Source of the DNA: Promethearchaeota archaeon
Lineage (GTDB): Archaea > Asgardarchaeota > Lokiarchaeia > Sigynarchaeales > SOKP01
Assembly (NCBI GenBank): GCA_016839905.1
Contig: JAEOTJ010000225.1
Location: forward strand, 1 to 19,954
Length of the DNA stretch: 19,954 bases
Reading direction: 5' to 3'
Part shown: in pieces, positions 1 to 11,500 of the stretch
Layout of the letters: every line of letters starts with the position of its first letter
Numbering within the stretch: position 1 is the stretch's first letter
Made by a program: the position numbers and the translations under genes
The notes under the pieces: generated by a model
Database searches by the model: none
What the model was told of the DNA's origin: nothing
Seen by the model: the letters and a program-made list of their open reading frames with translations, nothing else

Positions 1-40
1 AGGAAAATCAATTGATTCTAGAAGTCTATATAAATCTAAT

Positions 41-451
41 ATGAATGAAATATTAGAACAAATTAAATGTAAGAAAGATATTTTTAAGGAATTCCCAAAG
101 AAATTCCATAAATTCTTAACTGTCTTAAGAAATAATATTGATAAAATTAATGGGAAAATATTAATAAGAGAAAGATATGAGAATAAAGATATTTCACATA
201 TTATAGACTTAGTTATCAATATTAATGATAAAGTGTATTATATTATTTTTATAGAAGGAAGAATAACAGAAAGTTTATTGAAAGTGTATATCACTCTACA
301 AGAGTCAATTTTAAATAAAGAGAGCGTTCCCGTTTTCATTTATACTAAAAAAGTAAAAGATTATAAGGGTTTATATGAAGATTTCTGCTTAAATGCTAAA
401 AATGTAGAAAATATCGATGATTTCTTTAAACAAATAAATAAACGAGTGTGA
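41..451 (+). CDS. Small cytoplasmic protein, possible degenerate PD-(D/E)XK-like fold; may be 5'-partial
   Basis: I do not recognise this 136-residue protein by family. It has no signal peptide or membrane segment and is Lys/Ile/Asn rich. Residues 50-102 show a strand ending near Asp56, a second strand ending in Glu72-Gly-Arg74, a helix (about 75-92, containing Gln87) and a further strand (about 96-102). That order resembles the core of PD-(D/E)XK nucleases, but the usual Lys of E-x-K is Arg, so an active nuclease is not shown. The ATG at 41 is the first in-window start. However, the frame stays open back to base 2 (13 more sense codons) and no Shine-Dalgarno sequence precedes 41, so the gene may begin upstream of the window. 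It heads a three-gene operon, with the next start 4 bases after its stop. Coding status is likely; function is unknown. Confidence 0.72.
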   Translation: MNEILEQIKCKKDIFKEFPKKFHKFLTVLRNNIDKINGKILIRERYENKDISHIIDLVININDKVYYIIFIEGRITESLLKVYITLQESILNKESVPVFIYTKKVKDYKGLYEDFCLNAKNVENIDDFFKQINKRV

Positions 452-455
452 TGGA

Positions 456-1178
456 TTGAATATTAAAGATGTATTAATTAAATACTTGAATATGAATGAA
501 TTTGGGATTTTAGATGATTTTTACGATTTCTATTTAATGAAGTCAGAAAATTTATTTACATCAAAAGAGATACTCTCTAAAAATGATATTGATAAAAAGT
601 TAATGGAGTTTTCTGAAGCAGAACTTATTTATTATGAAAATGATGAGTTTTATCCAAGACAATTATTAATTGAAGTGAATAAAATAGAAAAGTCTAATCT
701 AAAAAGAGATCTTGATCTTCGAAAAGAAGATTTCCTTTGGCAAATAGAAATGAATATTGATATGAATTTTGCTGAATTTGAATTTAATACAAAAGATATT
801 TTAGATTTATTAGAACAAAATTTAAAGGATAAATTACCACATTTGAATAAAGCAATTTTAGATGAAAATTCAATATATTTGAGATGGTATTCTGGTAGTA
901 CTCATGTAGATATTTGGATTAGAAATAATTCTATTAAAATTAGTTCAAGTATTAATCCAAAAAAATCCGATTTTATTGATTTAATTGATTATTTAAATAG
1001 AGATATCCTCGCTCATCCTGATCAACAGAAAATTATTTTAATGTTTCCTCAAATATCAGGATTATATTTCTCATATACATATTTAAGAAAAATTTTTCAT
1101 GATAGATTTAATATTAGTGGAATTAATTTTAAAATAAGAGATATTAAATTCTTAAGGGGGAGTTTAGATATTTTATGA
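456..1178 (+). CDS. Hypothetical protein with possible N-terminal winged-helix segment
   Basis: This 240-residue soluble protein is not recognised. The start is a TTG, the first start codon after the in-frame stop at 435-437. A short GTGAT element (448-452) overlapping the previous stop could serve as a ribosome site; the alternative is the ATG at 492 (residue 13). Residues about 33-67 read like a small winged helix: a helix after 'FTSKEIL', a second helix rich in Lys/Leu/Glu, then 'AELIYY' and a short wing before 'EFYP'. This is pattern-level evidence only. The rest alternates helices and strands with no conserved motif I can name. It lies 4 bases after the first gene's stop and overlaps the next gene by 4 bases (ATGA), so its translation is probably coupled to both. 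It could be a regulator or an accessory protein for its neighbours; nothing decides this. Confidence 0.8.
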   Translation: MNIKDVLIKYLNMNEFGILDDFYDFYLMKSENLFTSKEILSKNDIDKKLMEFSEAELIYYENDEFYPRQLLIEVNKIEKSNLKRDLDLRKEDFLWQIEMNIDMNFAEFEFNTKDILDLLEQNLKDKLPHLNKAILDENSIYLRWYSGSTHVDIWIRNNSIKISSSINPKKSDFIDLIDYLNRDILAHPDQQKIILMFPQISGLYFSYTYLRKIFHDRFNISGINFKIRDIKFLRGSLDIL

Positions 1179-1759
1179 TAAACTTAATTTCAAATTTTAT
1201 TGAATATAATAAAAATCCATTAGACAGAGACATAGAAAGCCAGAAGTATGAACCATTAGTTAAAAATAATGAGGAATTAAAATATAGTGATATTGGTTAT
1301 ATAGTTCGAGTATTAAGAAATGATAATAGACTAACTCCGATATTTCATATAGGGGAAAATTTATTTTCATTAGAGGAATTAAAAAAATTGGATAATGCTC
1401 CCGAATTGTTCAAAAAGAAATTTAAAGCACCTGAAAATATAGTGCTTAATATAAATAATCAAAATGATTGGGATATAATTGAAAATCTTTTAGCTTCTAT
1501 GATAATTAATCATATGATGAGGGATCTTAACATAACTTGGAAAATATATGAATCTTCTCTTAGATCTCTTTATACCGTTTTAAAATATAGTTCGAAATTT
1601 GAAGATCAAGACATTAAATTATTTACAGGTTTTACTTTTACTCCAAAAATAATTAATAATAATAGAATAGGCATATTTTTGGATTACAGGAGTAGATTAT
1701 TTTATGAAAATATCTATAATTCTGAAAGCATAGAAGAGAACTATCTATATCTCTTATAA
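1175..1759 (+). CDS. Hypothetical protein with an Argonaute N-domain-like C-terminal motif
   Basis: This 194-residue soluble protein has no signal peptide or membrane helix. Its ATG overlaps the preceding stop (ATGA), the third gene of a tightly coupled operon. Residues 149-176 carry a pattern 'FTGFTFTPKI', a short Asn-rich turn, then 'RIGIFLDYRSRLFYE'. This resembles the paired strands that close the N-domain/L1 linker of long prokaryotic Argonautes (aromatic-x-Gly, hydrophobic strand, turn, then hydrophobic-x-Asp-x-x-x-Arg), and it sits at about the right distance from the N terminus. No PAZ, MID or PIWI part follows: the frame ends at 1759, and the codons after it reach another stop within 12 codons. 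It may therefore be a stand-alone N-domain-like protein, a truncated Argonaute remnant, or a chance likeness. The resemblance is from memory and not scored. Confidence 0.78.
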   Translation: MINLISNFIEYNKNPLDRDIESQKYEPLVKNNEELKYSDIGYIVRVLRNDNRLTPIFHIGENLFSLEELKKLDNAPELFKKKFKAPENIVLNINNQNDWDIIENLLASMIINHMMRDLNITWKIYESSLRSLYTVLKYSSKFEDQDIKLFTGFTFTPKIINNNRIGIFLDYRSRLFYENIYNSESIEENYLYLL

Positions 1760-1763
1760 TATA
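1754..1763 (+). promoter_or_regulatory. Possible TATA box of the three-helix membrane protein gene
   Basis: TTATAATATA overlaps the stop codon of the preceding gene and lies about 40 bases before the ATG at 1804. An archaeal start about 25 bases downstream would leave a leader of roughly 20 bases. The A+T richness of the region makes chance TATA boxes common, so this is only a candidate; read-through from the upstream operon is equally possible. Confidence 0.3.
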
Positions 1764-1803
1764 GAAAAAATACAATAAAAAGGATTATTAGTTAGAAACT
1801 GAA

Positions 1804-2496
1804 ATGATGAAAAAAACGAGCATCAATAAAAATAGAGCCATCTTTGTTGCTTTAGTTATAACCATATTAAATATAACGATTATTATTACCATCTTACCAG
1901 CATTAATTCAAAATGACTTACTTAAGAATTTAGAGAAGAGGAATGAAATATTTAATTCTGATGTTAAAGGGAACAAAAGTCTAACAATTGAATTACCACC
2001 TTCAGATACTTCTCGTATTTGTGTAGATGCTTATGAAAATTCACCTAAATCCTTAAATATGACTATTTTTTCTAGAGATTTGGAATTAAATAAATCATAT
2101 AATCTCAAATTAATAATAGAAAGAGGTCATCCCATAGAGGGACAAGATTATTATTCCTATGATAGTGGAATTTTTTCATTCAAGAATTCATTAACAGAAG
2201 AAGTTAATTATAGTGTTATTATTGAACCAGATAATAATAACCCTTATAAACTTTCAATAGTCCATAATCCCGTTGATATAGATATCTCCCGCCCTATAAT
2301 CCTTTTTTTAATCTCTGGGATTATCTTAATATGTGTAATATTTTATTATTGGATTAACTTGGACGATAAGAAAGATATATCATTTAAACATAAATTAATT
2401 TTTTTCACAATTTTAATAAATAATTTAATTTGGCTAATTCTTTCAATCATTTCAAGCTTATTATATTTCATTGCAATCTTATCTTATCCATTGTAG
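1804..2496 (+). CDS. Three-helix membrane protein with outside beta-rich domain
   Basis: This 230-residue protein is not recognised as a named family. The N terminus (K3, K4, K9, R11) precedes membrane helix 1 (about 12-35). Residues 36-162 form a hydrophilic, strand-rich domain with several Asn-x-Ser/Thr sites. Helix 2 is about 164-184, a Lys-rich turn (185-197, 'DDKKDISFKHK') follows, and helix 3 spans about 198-226. By the positive-inside rule the N terminus and the turn are cytoplasmic and the central domain faces outside. Two ATGs stand side by side at 1804 and 1807; no Shine-Dalgarno sequence is visible, which fits a short or leaderless transcript. It lies 44 bases after the upstream operon and converges on the giant surface-protein gene, 97 bases away. 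A role in the cell envelope is likely; nothing more specific can be said. Confidence 0.82.
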   Translation: MMKKTSINKNRAIFVALVITILNITIIITILPALIQNDLLKNLEKRNEIFNSDVKGNKSLTIELPPSDTSRICVDAYENSPKSLNMTIFSRDLELNKSYNLKLIIERGHPIEGQDYYSYDSGIFSFKNSLTEEVNYSVIIEPDNNNPYKLSIVHNPVDIDISRPIILFLISGIILICVIFYYWINLDDKKDISFKHKLIFFTILINNLIWLILSIISSLLYFIAILSYPL

Positions 2497-2593
2497 ACAA
2501 TAAAATTATAATTAAATAGATTACTTTCATAAAATTTTAAATTTTTATTATTCTCTAAATAGATTTAAATATTATTTTTAAAGCAGTTAAATT
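2497..2593. terminator. Convergent intergenic spacer with T-rich tracts on both strands
   Basis: These 97 bases separate two converging genes. The plus strand has runs such as the T5 near 2541 and the minus strand reads T-rich after the giant gene's stop. Archaeal transcription commonly ends at oligo-T tracts without a hairpin, so bidirectional termination here is plausible. No GC-rich stem-loop is visible. Confidence 0.4.
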
Positions 2594-5500
2594 TTAATAC
2601 TGTTGTTCAACACCCGCTAACACGAGTAAGAATGTAACTAGAATTACAGTAGATTGAGCTATTAATACATTAACAATTTGCTGTATCATTATTTTTATAA
2701 TAATTGAAATTAGACTTGTCCCTATAAATACAAAGTGTAATGTTGCTATTATAATACCTAGACTGATTGAATAAACAAGTCCTAAATATATTGCTCTTCT
2801 TATGGTCTTTAATATATTTTCGATAAAAGGAATATTGCTTTTTGGTATAAGATCATAAGCGATAAAGTCAGCGAGAGGTTCAACAAATAAATCTACAACA
2901 ATATAAATAAAGATTATTATGAGATAAATTATAATTAAATCAGAGTTAGAAAATACTTCTCTTGGAACTTCTTTAAATAGAGCATGAATAATGTGAAATG
3001 CAACCCATGCTCCAAGTATAGCTGCCATAATTCTCGTGCAAAACCAAGCTAATCCATCGGATCCAGCTTTTTTGAACTTATTTTTAAGTGTTAATACCAT
3101 CCCATATAGAAATAGGATACCACTTTCTATGCCTCTAACATATATTGCTTCTTTTATATATGATTTGATATTTTCAGTAGTGATAATCTTTCCTTTCACT
3201 GCCACTCCTAAAATCTTTCCAGAAGGTAAAGCCCCGCTTAATGAAGGCGCTTTAGAATTTAAAATATCTAAAATAAGCATAATGAGTAAATATTTAATAT
3301 ACATTCCATATGTATATTTAATTTTTTGTTCTTGAGGCCCACAAATTAAATATGCACTGAATAAAATAGCTATAGTTAAGGGCCTTGCGCCAATATTAAT
3401 GCCTACCCATAAAGCATTAGCTATAGATTCTGAGAGAAATTCTAATAAATCAAATGATTCAATAAATTCATCAGTCACGCTAAAATCTATGGAAGTAATA
3501 AATACTAAGAAATTTGTCAAGTTTAAATAATATTCAGCAAGGTCACTTATTTTTTCTGATAATGCTTTTTCTGAATCGTCCAGCCTACCTTGAATTTCGT
3601 AAGTACCTCCCTCTGTGAACGATAAATCAAGTTTTCCACTCTTAATATCTCCAAAAAATACAATATTTTTACTCTCTTTATTTATAACTTGAACATAAAA
3701 AGGTATTGAGCTTAAAAGTTGGTTATCTTCATCAAAGAATAAAATTTTGGGTCTGTATACATATTTATCAGTTGAAAATTTATATACCATAAATTTTATC
3801 GAACAATTCTCAAAAATTCGCAAAATTATAGGATGAAATGTCTCTGCGGTCTCAAATTTTTCAGATAAGTATATTTTTATGCTAAGATTGTATAACCCTG
3901 CTTGGATTAAGCCGTTTTCCGCGGTTAAAGGCACCGTTATTGTAACGTTACCATCCTCGTTGGATGTATTTGAAATATCTAAATATTTTCCATTATATCC
4001 AAAAAACATATCATGTCCTTTCAAGCATGAGAGGTTTAAATAGTCTTGGACTCTTGCTTTTATAGTTATATTTTCACCTCTGTGTCCAGAATGAGGTAAA
4101 TCTAATCTTTCTGGGTTATCATGGTAATAATTTAAAAAGTGTAAAATTAGCGGGCGCCTAAAAATTTCTGCTTTTCTTTTTTGATCGGCAGGGGCAAAAA
4201 AGCGTGATCCTTCGTAAAATGCAGAACAAGTTTCAAATCCGTACGAGTCTGGTTCATGAATAATAGAAAAAGTTCCGCTTTCCAAACTTGTTTCTTCTAC
4301 ACCATATACATTTTTACCGTTAATGATTTGGTAATGAATTAAGCGATTAACAATTTCATAATCGGTCTCGCTTCCACATGTTTCTGGTAATGGAGTTCCA
4401 TCTTCATCCAATAAAATGAATCGAATCCTTTCAGGCTCCCAAATGTAATGTTTTCCTTCAGCCCTTGGATTTAATATGTCATAATTTATTGATAAAGTCG
4501 TTCTTTCAACAAGATCGATTAAAATCCAAGTAGAGCCCTTAAAGAATGTTCCTTCTTCTATTTCTATCGAAAAATTGTAGATTCCAGCTTGGTATAGAGG
4601 ATCACGTGGTATTTCATAAGAAATGGCTCCTTTACCATCATATATAGCTCTAACTTCTCCCAATGCATCATCGTGTGCAATTCCATCGCCATCAATGTCT
4701 AAATTCACATATAATCGAATTGGAATAATAAAATCCTTAGCTGCTTCGCTTCTTGAAACCACGGTAAACTCTAGTACATCACCCCGCATTATTCGAGGTA
4801 GATTCACTTTTTCGATGGATAAAGCTGCTGGAATTCTTACTATTGAAAAATTGAATTCAGCTTGGGATTCAAGAAATCCATCATTCAATGGGTCAATGTC
4901 CAGTTGTGGTTGATAATACGCATGAATAATGTATTTTCCAGGAAGTAGTAAGGGTAAAGAAAATGTTGCTCTTCCCGAAATATCATCCGTTAAAATAATT
5001 CTATTGCTCAAGAGATTTGTCATGCCGTTTTCCCTAAAACACTCTAAGAATATGGGTTGATTTCGAATCAGAGTTCCTCTATTATCGGTTAATAATATTT
5101 CAATATCTAAAGGTTCAAGCGGAGTTTCTTCTTTTGGACCAGTAATGTATAATTGAGTTTCACGAGAAAGTATATTTAATGCATTCTCAACTTTACAGGA
5201 CGTTTCCTTTTCAAACTCATCGCCTGAGAATCTTACTTCAATATCAAAAGTGCCATAATAATTAAAGGCGTCAGAAGCAATCAATAATGTAGCAACACCA
5301 TTTTCGTTGGTAATGGCAGAACCTAAATCTATTGGGTTATTAGTAGACTTGTCCACAGTATTGAAATGAAGTTCCTTCCCAATTAATGGATTCAATAAAC
5401 TATCTATCAATGTTGCGCTGATTTGAAACTCTTCTTTGAAATAAGCATCAGTCCCCTCTATATTTATTATGGGAACATCTTTTAAAATATTTAAGTTAAC

Positions 5501-8500
5501 ATAATCATCAGACGCCTTATAATAATTATTTTCATCATTGTATACATTAAATAAGTATGTATCAGGAGTAAAATAATAATTTGATGGATTGAAAGTTATG
5601 GAAGCAAATCCGTTTAGATCAGTGTAAGATGTTCCTATGATATGAGGAAGAGTGTTATCAATTAATTCGAAATTAACTGGAATTCCTTCTATTCCTATAT
5701 TGGTTTCATCCACTACTAATTTCACAACGAGTTCCGTGTCGTAATAATACGGACAATTGATTGTAGAACCATGACCCGTAATAATTGATACGCTTGTATC
5801 TTCTTTAATGATTTCAAACGCATCTTTAAAGACTGAAATATTTTTAGAATAAAAAGAATCTCCATCATAATAAACAATGATGTCATAAAGTCCTGGTAAA
5901 TAGTTACATGGAAATTCTATTGTTGCTATACCATTGGAATCCGTTGTTGCCATTCCAAGATATCTATTCTCTAGCGGATTCGATATGTTAAAATAAAGAA
6001 TTTGATTTGGAAGTAATATAGGATCGTCAAATAATTGTGCACTAATAATACCAAATCTATTATATGCTATAGGAGTGTTAACATCATGTAAATTAATAAA
6101 TGTGAATATCCCTTGATTTTCAAATAACTTCATACTTTCTAAAGACTTATAAATATTATTACCTTGAAAACTGACATTAAAAATATGAAGTCCTTTAAAT
6201 AAATCTACTTTATAGGTAAATGTGGCATAGCCATCGCTATCTGTAATTGCAGTTCCAAGATTTTTGTAATTATCAGAATCTGAAATTTCAAAAGTAAGTA
6301 CTTGTCCAGCGATTGGATTTATTTCTTCACTTTCTTTCATTTCGCCTTCTGTACCAATCCAATCGTTTTCAAATAATCTAGCCCTAAACGTAATTTGATG
6401 ATCAGAATAAATTTTATCTCCTTCTAAAACATCAAGCTCGAGCTTAACGGATTCTTTAATGATCTTTAAATCTAATTCTTGGGTCTCAGTTTTATATGTT
6501 GCTATTGGCCCTATGAACACCAATGCGAAAATAGTAATTTTAATCTTATAATCTCCTTCTTGAAAATATAAGGGAGTTATGGGTATCTTTAAGCTTATAA
6601 TTTCATATTTATCTATATCGCCCGCATACCAATGGACATCATCATTTTTATAACTCCTTATTTCAATGTTATATTGTCCATCAACTAATGATGTAAAAGT
6701 AACATTGATGTAATCAGTTAATTCTACTAAGATGTAGTCAAATTCTATATATTCTGGATCATAAGTGGGATGGTTAAGAATTTCTATATTTGCAGAAATA
6801 GTTTGATTATTGTCATTATTATCATAAGCAATAATATAGATTACATGTTCTCCATCATTATAATTAAGAGTATTAAGATCATGGATAAAAATATCTCTAG
6901 ATTCATTATATATGAATTCCCCTTCTTCTATAATGTTAAGGCTTTTATTTAAAAGTATAAAAAACACTTTATTAATCCCTGATTCTCGATCTAAAGCACC
7001 TACTTCAATTGGAAACAGTCCATTGATGCTTTGACCTTCCCTTATATTAATAAATCGTAAATAAGGTGGAGTTTTATCTGCTTCAGGAGGAATTATTGAT
7101 GAATTTTGGACGATCATATCATATGGAGAGGTCTTGTTTACTAAATTCGGAATCCATTCAGGATTCATGTTTGATGTTAGACCTTGTAATTTCGAGGTTC
7201 CATAACCAAGTAAATCGTTCATGATTTCTTGGTTTTGACCTTTAAATAACGGATTTTCAGGTTTATAATTACTTATACAATCCATATCTCCAATTAGGCC
7301 TGTTGTCTTTGTTTGAGAACATGAAAAAGAAATTCCTGCATACGTTGAACCAAAAATTACAAGAATTAATACTAGAGCCATGAAATATTTTTTCTTTTTA
7401 CTATATCCAGAAGATCTTTTCTTTTTACCTTGTCTAGAAGATATTTTCTTTTCAGAGACGGGGATCATGACACAAGGAATAAATAAGAAGAAAAAGAAAA
7501 TTTCCCAGATATTAAATCTAAATATAGCTAACATTGAAGATAATTTTATTGATGATGATGCCCCATGATCATCTGATCCTGCATATATAGCTTTAATGAT
7601 ATATTCGTCATATTCTGGAAAGACCCATTCAAATGAGTTATTAATACCCATTATTACTTGAATACATAAGAATTGCGTCTTTCCAGAATCATCGTGATAC
7701 ATTATAGAAACTTCTACAAGTTCTCCCATAAGTAAGCCCCCTGTAGAATTAATAAGTTCTATCGTTAAATTATAGGGTCTTTCGGGTTCAATCAAAGCTG
7801 GTACTAAAATATTTATAGAAGTGGGTTCTTTTTCAATACATTTATATAATTTTATTTTTGTTGCCTTACGACATTGTTCAGCTCCCAAGAAATATGCTTT
7901 TATCTTATAATAACCCAATTTTGTTGGAGTTATGGGGATATGAGCGCTCTCATTTGTCATTATATTAAAAGTTTGCACTAAATTCCCCTCAGGATCATAG
8001 ACTTTTACTGTTAAATTATACCCATTTAATTTAAAACCGAATTCATCGTATAAAGTAATATTTATTCTATAATCAACATTAATTCGGAATTTTGAAGTAA
8101 ATGTCTTTAATGAAATGAAAGTAAATATCTTCCTGAGCGTAATATAGACTGGATCGCTTGTACTCTCCTCATAAATATCGTCTTTTTCAACTTTAGCAAG
8201 TAGAGCACTTGAACTCCACCAATAAGGCATTGTATAGTTAATCGTGTCCCATTTGTATACCGCAATACCTTTTGAATTGGTCATGTTTGACCCAATTAAA
8301 ATCGTATCTTTAAAGTGTTGTTTAAAATAGAATGAGACTTCAACACCTTCAGCGGGAATGTCATAACCCTTAATGGTTACATTGGCTATTAAAGTGAAAT
8401 TTTTGTGATAATCTAAAATGCTAAAATTCCAATATGACCCTAAAAATCCACAAGTTATATTTTTCGTAAAACTTTCTAATACGGAAAGCTTTATTTCAAG

Positions 8501-11500
8501 TTCTATCTTACTGGAATAAATTCTTGTACTATTAAGAGAAGCATGGTTCCGCTCACTTCCCTTGTATTTCCCTATAATTTCGAAAATTCCATACGTGGGA
8601 ACATAAAATTCATAAGTATCGTTAACTCCGACTTGTATCGTAAAATTGATCGAATAAAATACATTATGAATCTCAACTTCAATTAATTCACCCGTTAATG
8701 GTTCATTATAGAAATTAAATAGCTTGAAATGAATTGAAATCGTCTCATTGGGTAAAATTTGAATTTTTTCGGGAATTATTGAAATGAAGGTTTTTATTTT
8801 TTCTATCGGCACTTCTTTTGAGATCATGAGACCACCATAATAAATGTCATCCTCAACAACTTGAATTTCAATTCTTATTTCATTATAATCGAAAATACTA
8901 CGATGTGGTTGCCAATTAAAAACTAATTTTCCATCAACGTTAGTAATACCCTCTTCAATTAATTCTCGTGTATTATTCGGATATAATAAAAAGACTTGAA
9001 GATGACAACTATCAGCAACATCACCTGTATCCACTCTTATTGCTTTAACATTAAAGGAGACTTCCGTTAATGGAGAAAGAATCTCAGGAAACTCGATTAA
9101 AATTAATTCGATATCATATTTTGAAACATGAGTAGATATTTTTGGAGTGGAACTATTTTCATAATTATACGTGTATTCATATTCGGCATGAATTCTTACA
9201 TCTTGATCAACAAATAAACTATCAACTTCCCAAGAATGTGAAATAAATCCATTTTCATCGGTCGTACCATTATAGATCAAATGGACAATAGTTTCGTTTG
9301 CTATATAAAATTTAACGAGCTCTCCTTCTATTAGTGATTGTGTTAAATTGTTTTTTAATTGGGCTTTTAAATTCAAAAATTGACTAACATGGATGGTTTC
9401 TGGGATCGGCTCGACAAACTCTAAAGATGTAGGGATTGGGGATGCAGCATATATGACTTGGCTACTAGAAGGCAAATAATCGTTATTTCCCACAAATGAT
9501 GCGTTAATTCTATATGGTCCTAAATGAGTGAAATTAAGCGTGATTGATTGATTATTTGAAATTGTCTTTGAAATATTTTCGCTTGGAGTCTCAATTTCAA
9601 TAGATAATGATTTTGAAATTAATAAATTACCGTAATAATCGAATAATTCAATGGTTATATTCAAAGAGTCTCCAATGTAATATTGAAAAGAATATGTTGG
9701 AGTCTTAAAATTAATGAAGGTAGGACCCGGAGTAATCAGGATCTCAACAGAGTTTCCTGAGCCGTTATTAAAAACAGTATCATTTGCTTCTGCGAGGAAA
9801 ATAATCGAATCAAAATTGTAGTTTTCAGGCATTTCTACAAGAAAGCTTACCATTCCATTCACGTCTGTTATGTCTTGTAGTCCAAGAAACACTCTTGTAA
9901 ATAAATCTTGATCTATATAATATAATTTAACAAGACTGCCAGCAATCGGAATTTGAGAAAATGCATCAACTAATTTATAAGTTAGGCTTACAATTTGTTG
10001 CGAAATGTAGATGAATTCTGGAAAATCCATTATTTCTAGAGAACTTGGACGAAGTTCAATGTAATAAGTTTTTTCAAGACTCGTAGGCGCGTAGATATTG
10101 GATCCATTATAGCTAAACGCAATTTCATATCTACCCGCTTCTGAAAAAGCAATATTTAATATATTTGATTCTTTTAAATTCATTATTCCCTTTTCAAGAT
10201 AAGAAATTTCATCACAAGAAATCTCATAGCTCACATTCACCTTAATTTTATCGCCTTGAATAGTTAATAATTCAATGTTAAAAATGGAGTCCATGTTTAC
10301 AAAATTTATTGTACTTGGTTGAATTGTTATATTAAAGAACGTGTCAAGGGGTAAAGTTGAAATTTCAAATTTTCTATAATTCCATTGATAAAAATTCGTA
10401 TCTGCTGTAATAATCAATATCTTTAAGGTCTTATTGATTTGACTTAATGGAATATCCCATTCAAAATTAATAACTCCTTGATCATCAGATGTTAAATTTT
10501 CAGAATGTAAAATATATTCTCCATCATGAATTAAATGATGAACTAATAATCCAGAAATTGGATCTAAATTTGTTGTATTTAGATCATTGAAGGTAGAATT
10601 TATTTGAATCGTGTCGCCAACCTTGAAAGTTGTACTGTTAATTTGTGAATCAATCCAGACTTGGCGTTTCTTTACATTAAGTATTGTTGAATAATTTGAA
10701 GTTTGATATATTGAATCATATAGCGAAAAATCATAGGTAAATATGAATTCAAAATCCGCAGCTCTTAAAGGAATCCACATGAACGTATTGGTATATTGTG
10801 TATTGATTTTGAATGGATCTTTACTCATTATTAGAGATCCATTGTCGTAGATATTTTCAAATACATCAACAATTTCATTTAATATTGTTTGATTAGTGAG
10901 AGCATCTATTAAATTCACGGTTATGGAATAATTATTACCTGGAACTAAATTTTTCTCCGTAACATTGATTGAAATGAATGTCGGGTGTTTTTGAACTTCA
11001 ATTGCAAAAATGTCAAGACAATAAGAATATAAATTTGTTTCTTCGTGTTTTACCCAGATCTCAAAGCTTCTCGCTTCTGAAAAATTTAAAATTAAGGAGT
11101 TGTTTATCGATGTTATAACTTCTATATTGGTATATTCTGGTATGGTATCAGGATATTCTTTAAAAATAGTGAATATTATAAGTTCTTCATTTATAAATTC
11201 TTCAAGATCGATGTTCCAAAGATTGAACGTAAAATTATACATTTCATTTGCGAATAATTGAGTCTCGTTAATATTTAGCGAAATATTGCAGTGAAACGGA
11301 CTAAGTTCAATGGGAACTTCATTTGAATGCTGGCTTAAATATAAATGAGGGATTTGATCGCTAATAGCATAAAAATGGAGATCTTTTGAGATTAAAACCC
11401 AATCCTCGGCAATCTCCACAGTAAAAATTATTTTTCCTTCCATGTTAGTAATGCCATTTGCGAGAGGGATATCTGTTAAATTGTGGTATAACGAAATAGG

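Noticed and set aside
3036..3335. Plus-strand open frame of 99 codons inside the giant gene
   Set aside because: It lies fully opposite the strongly supported membrane domain coding region, has no ribosome site or promoter and encodes no recognisable features; the giant frame explains the bases.
4623..7568. Plus-strand open frames of 60-96 codons opposite the giant gene (4623-4913, 6770-6952, 7380-7568)
   Set aside because: They are antisense shadows of the Ig-like and hairpin coding regions; the hydrophobic character of the one at 7380 simply mirrors the membrane hairpin codons.
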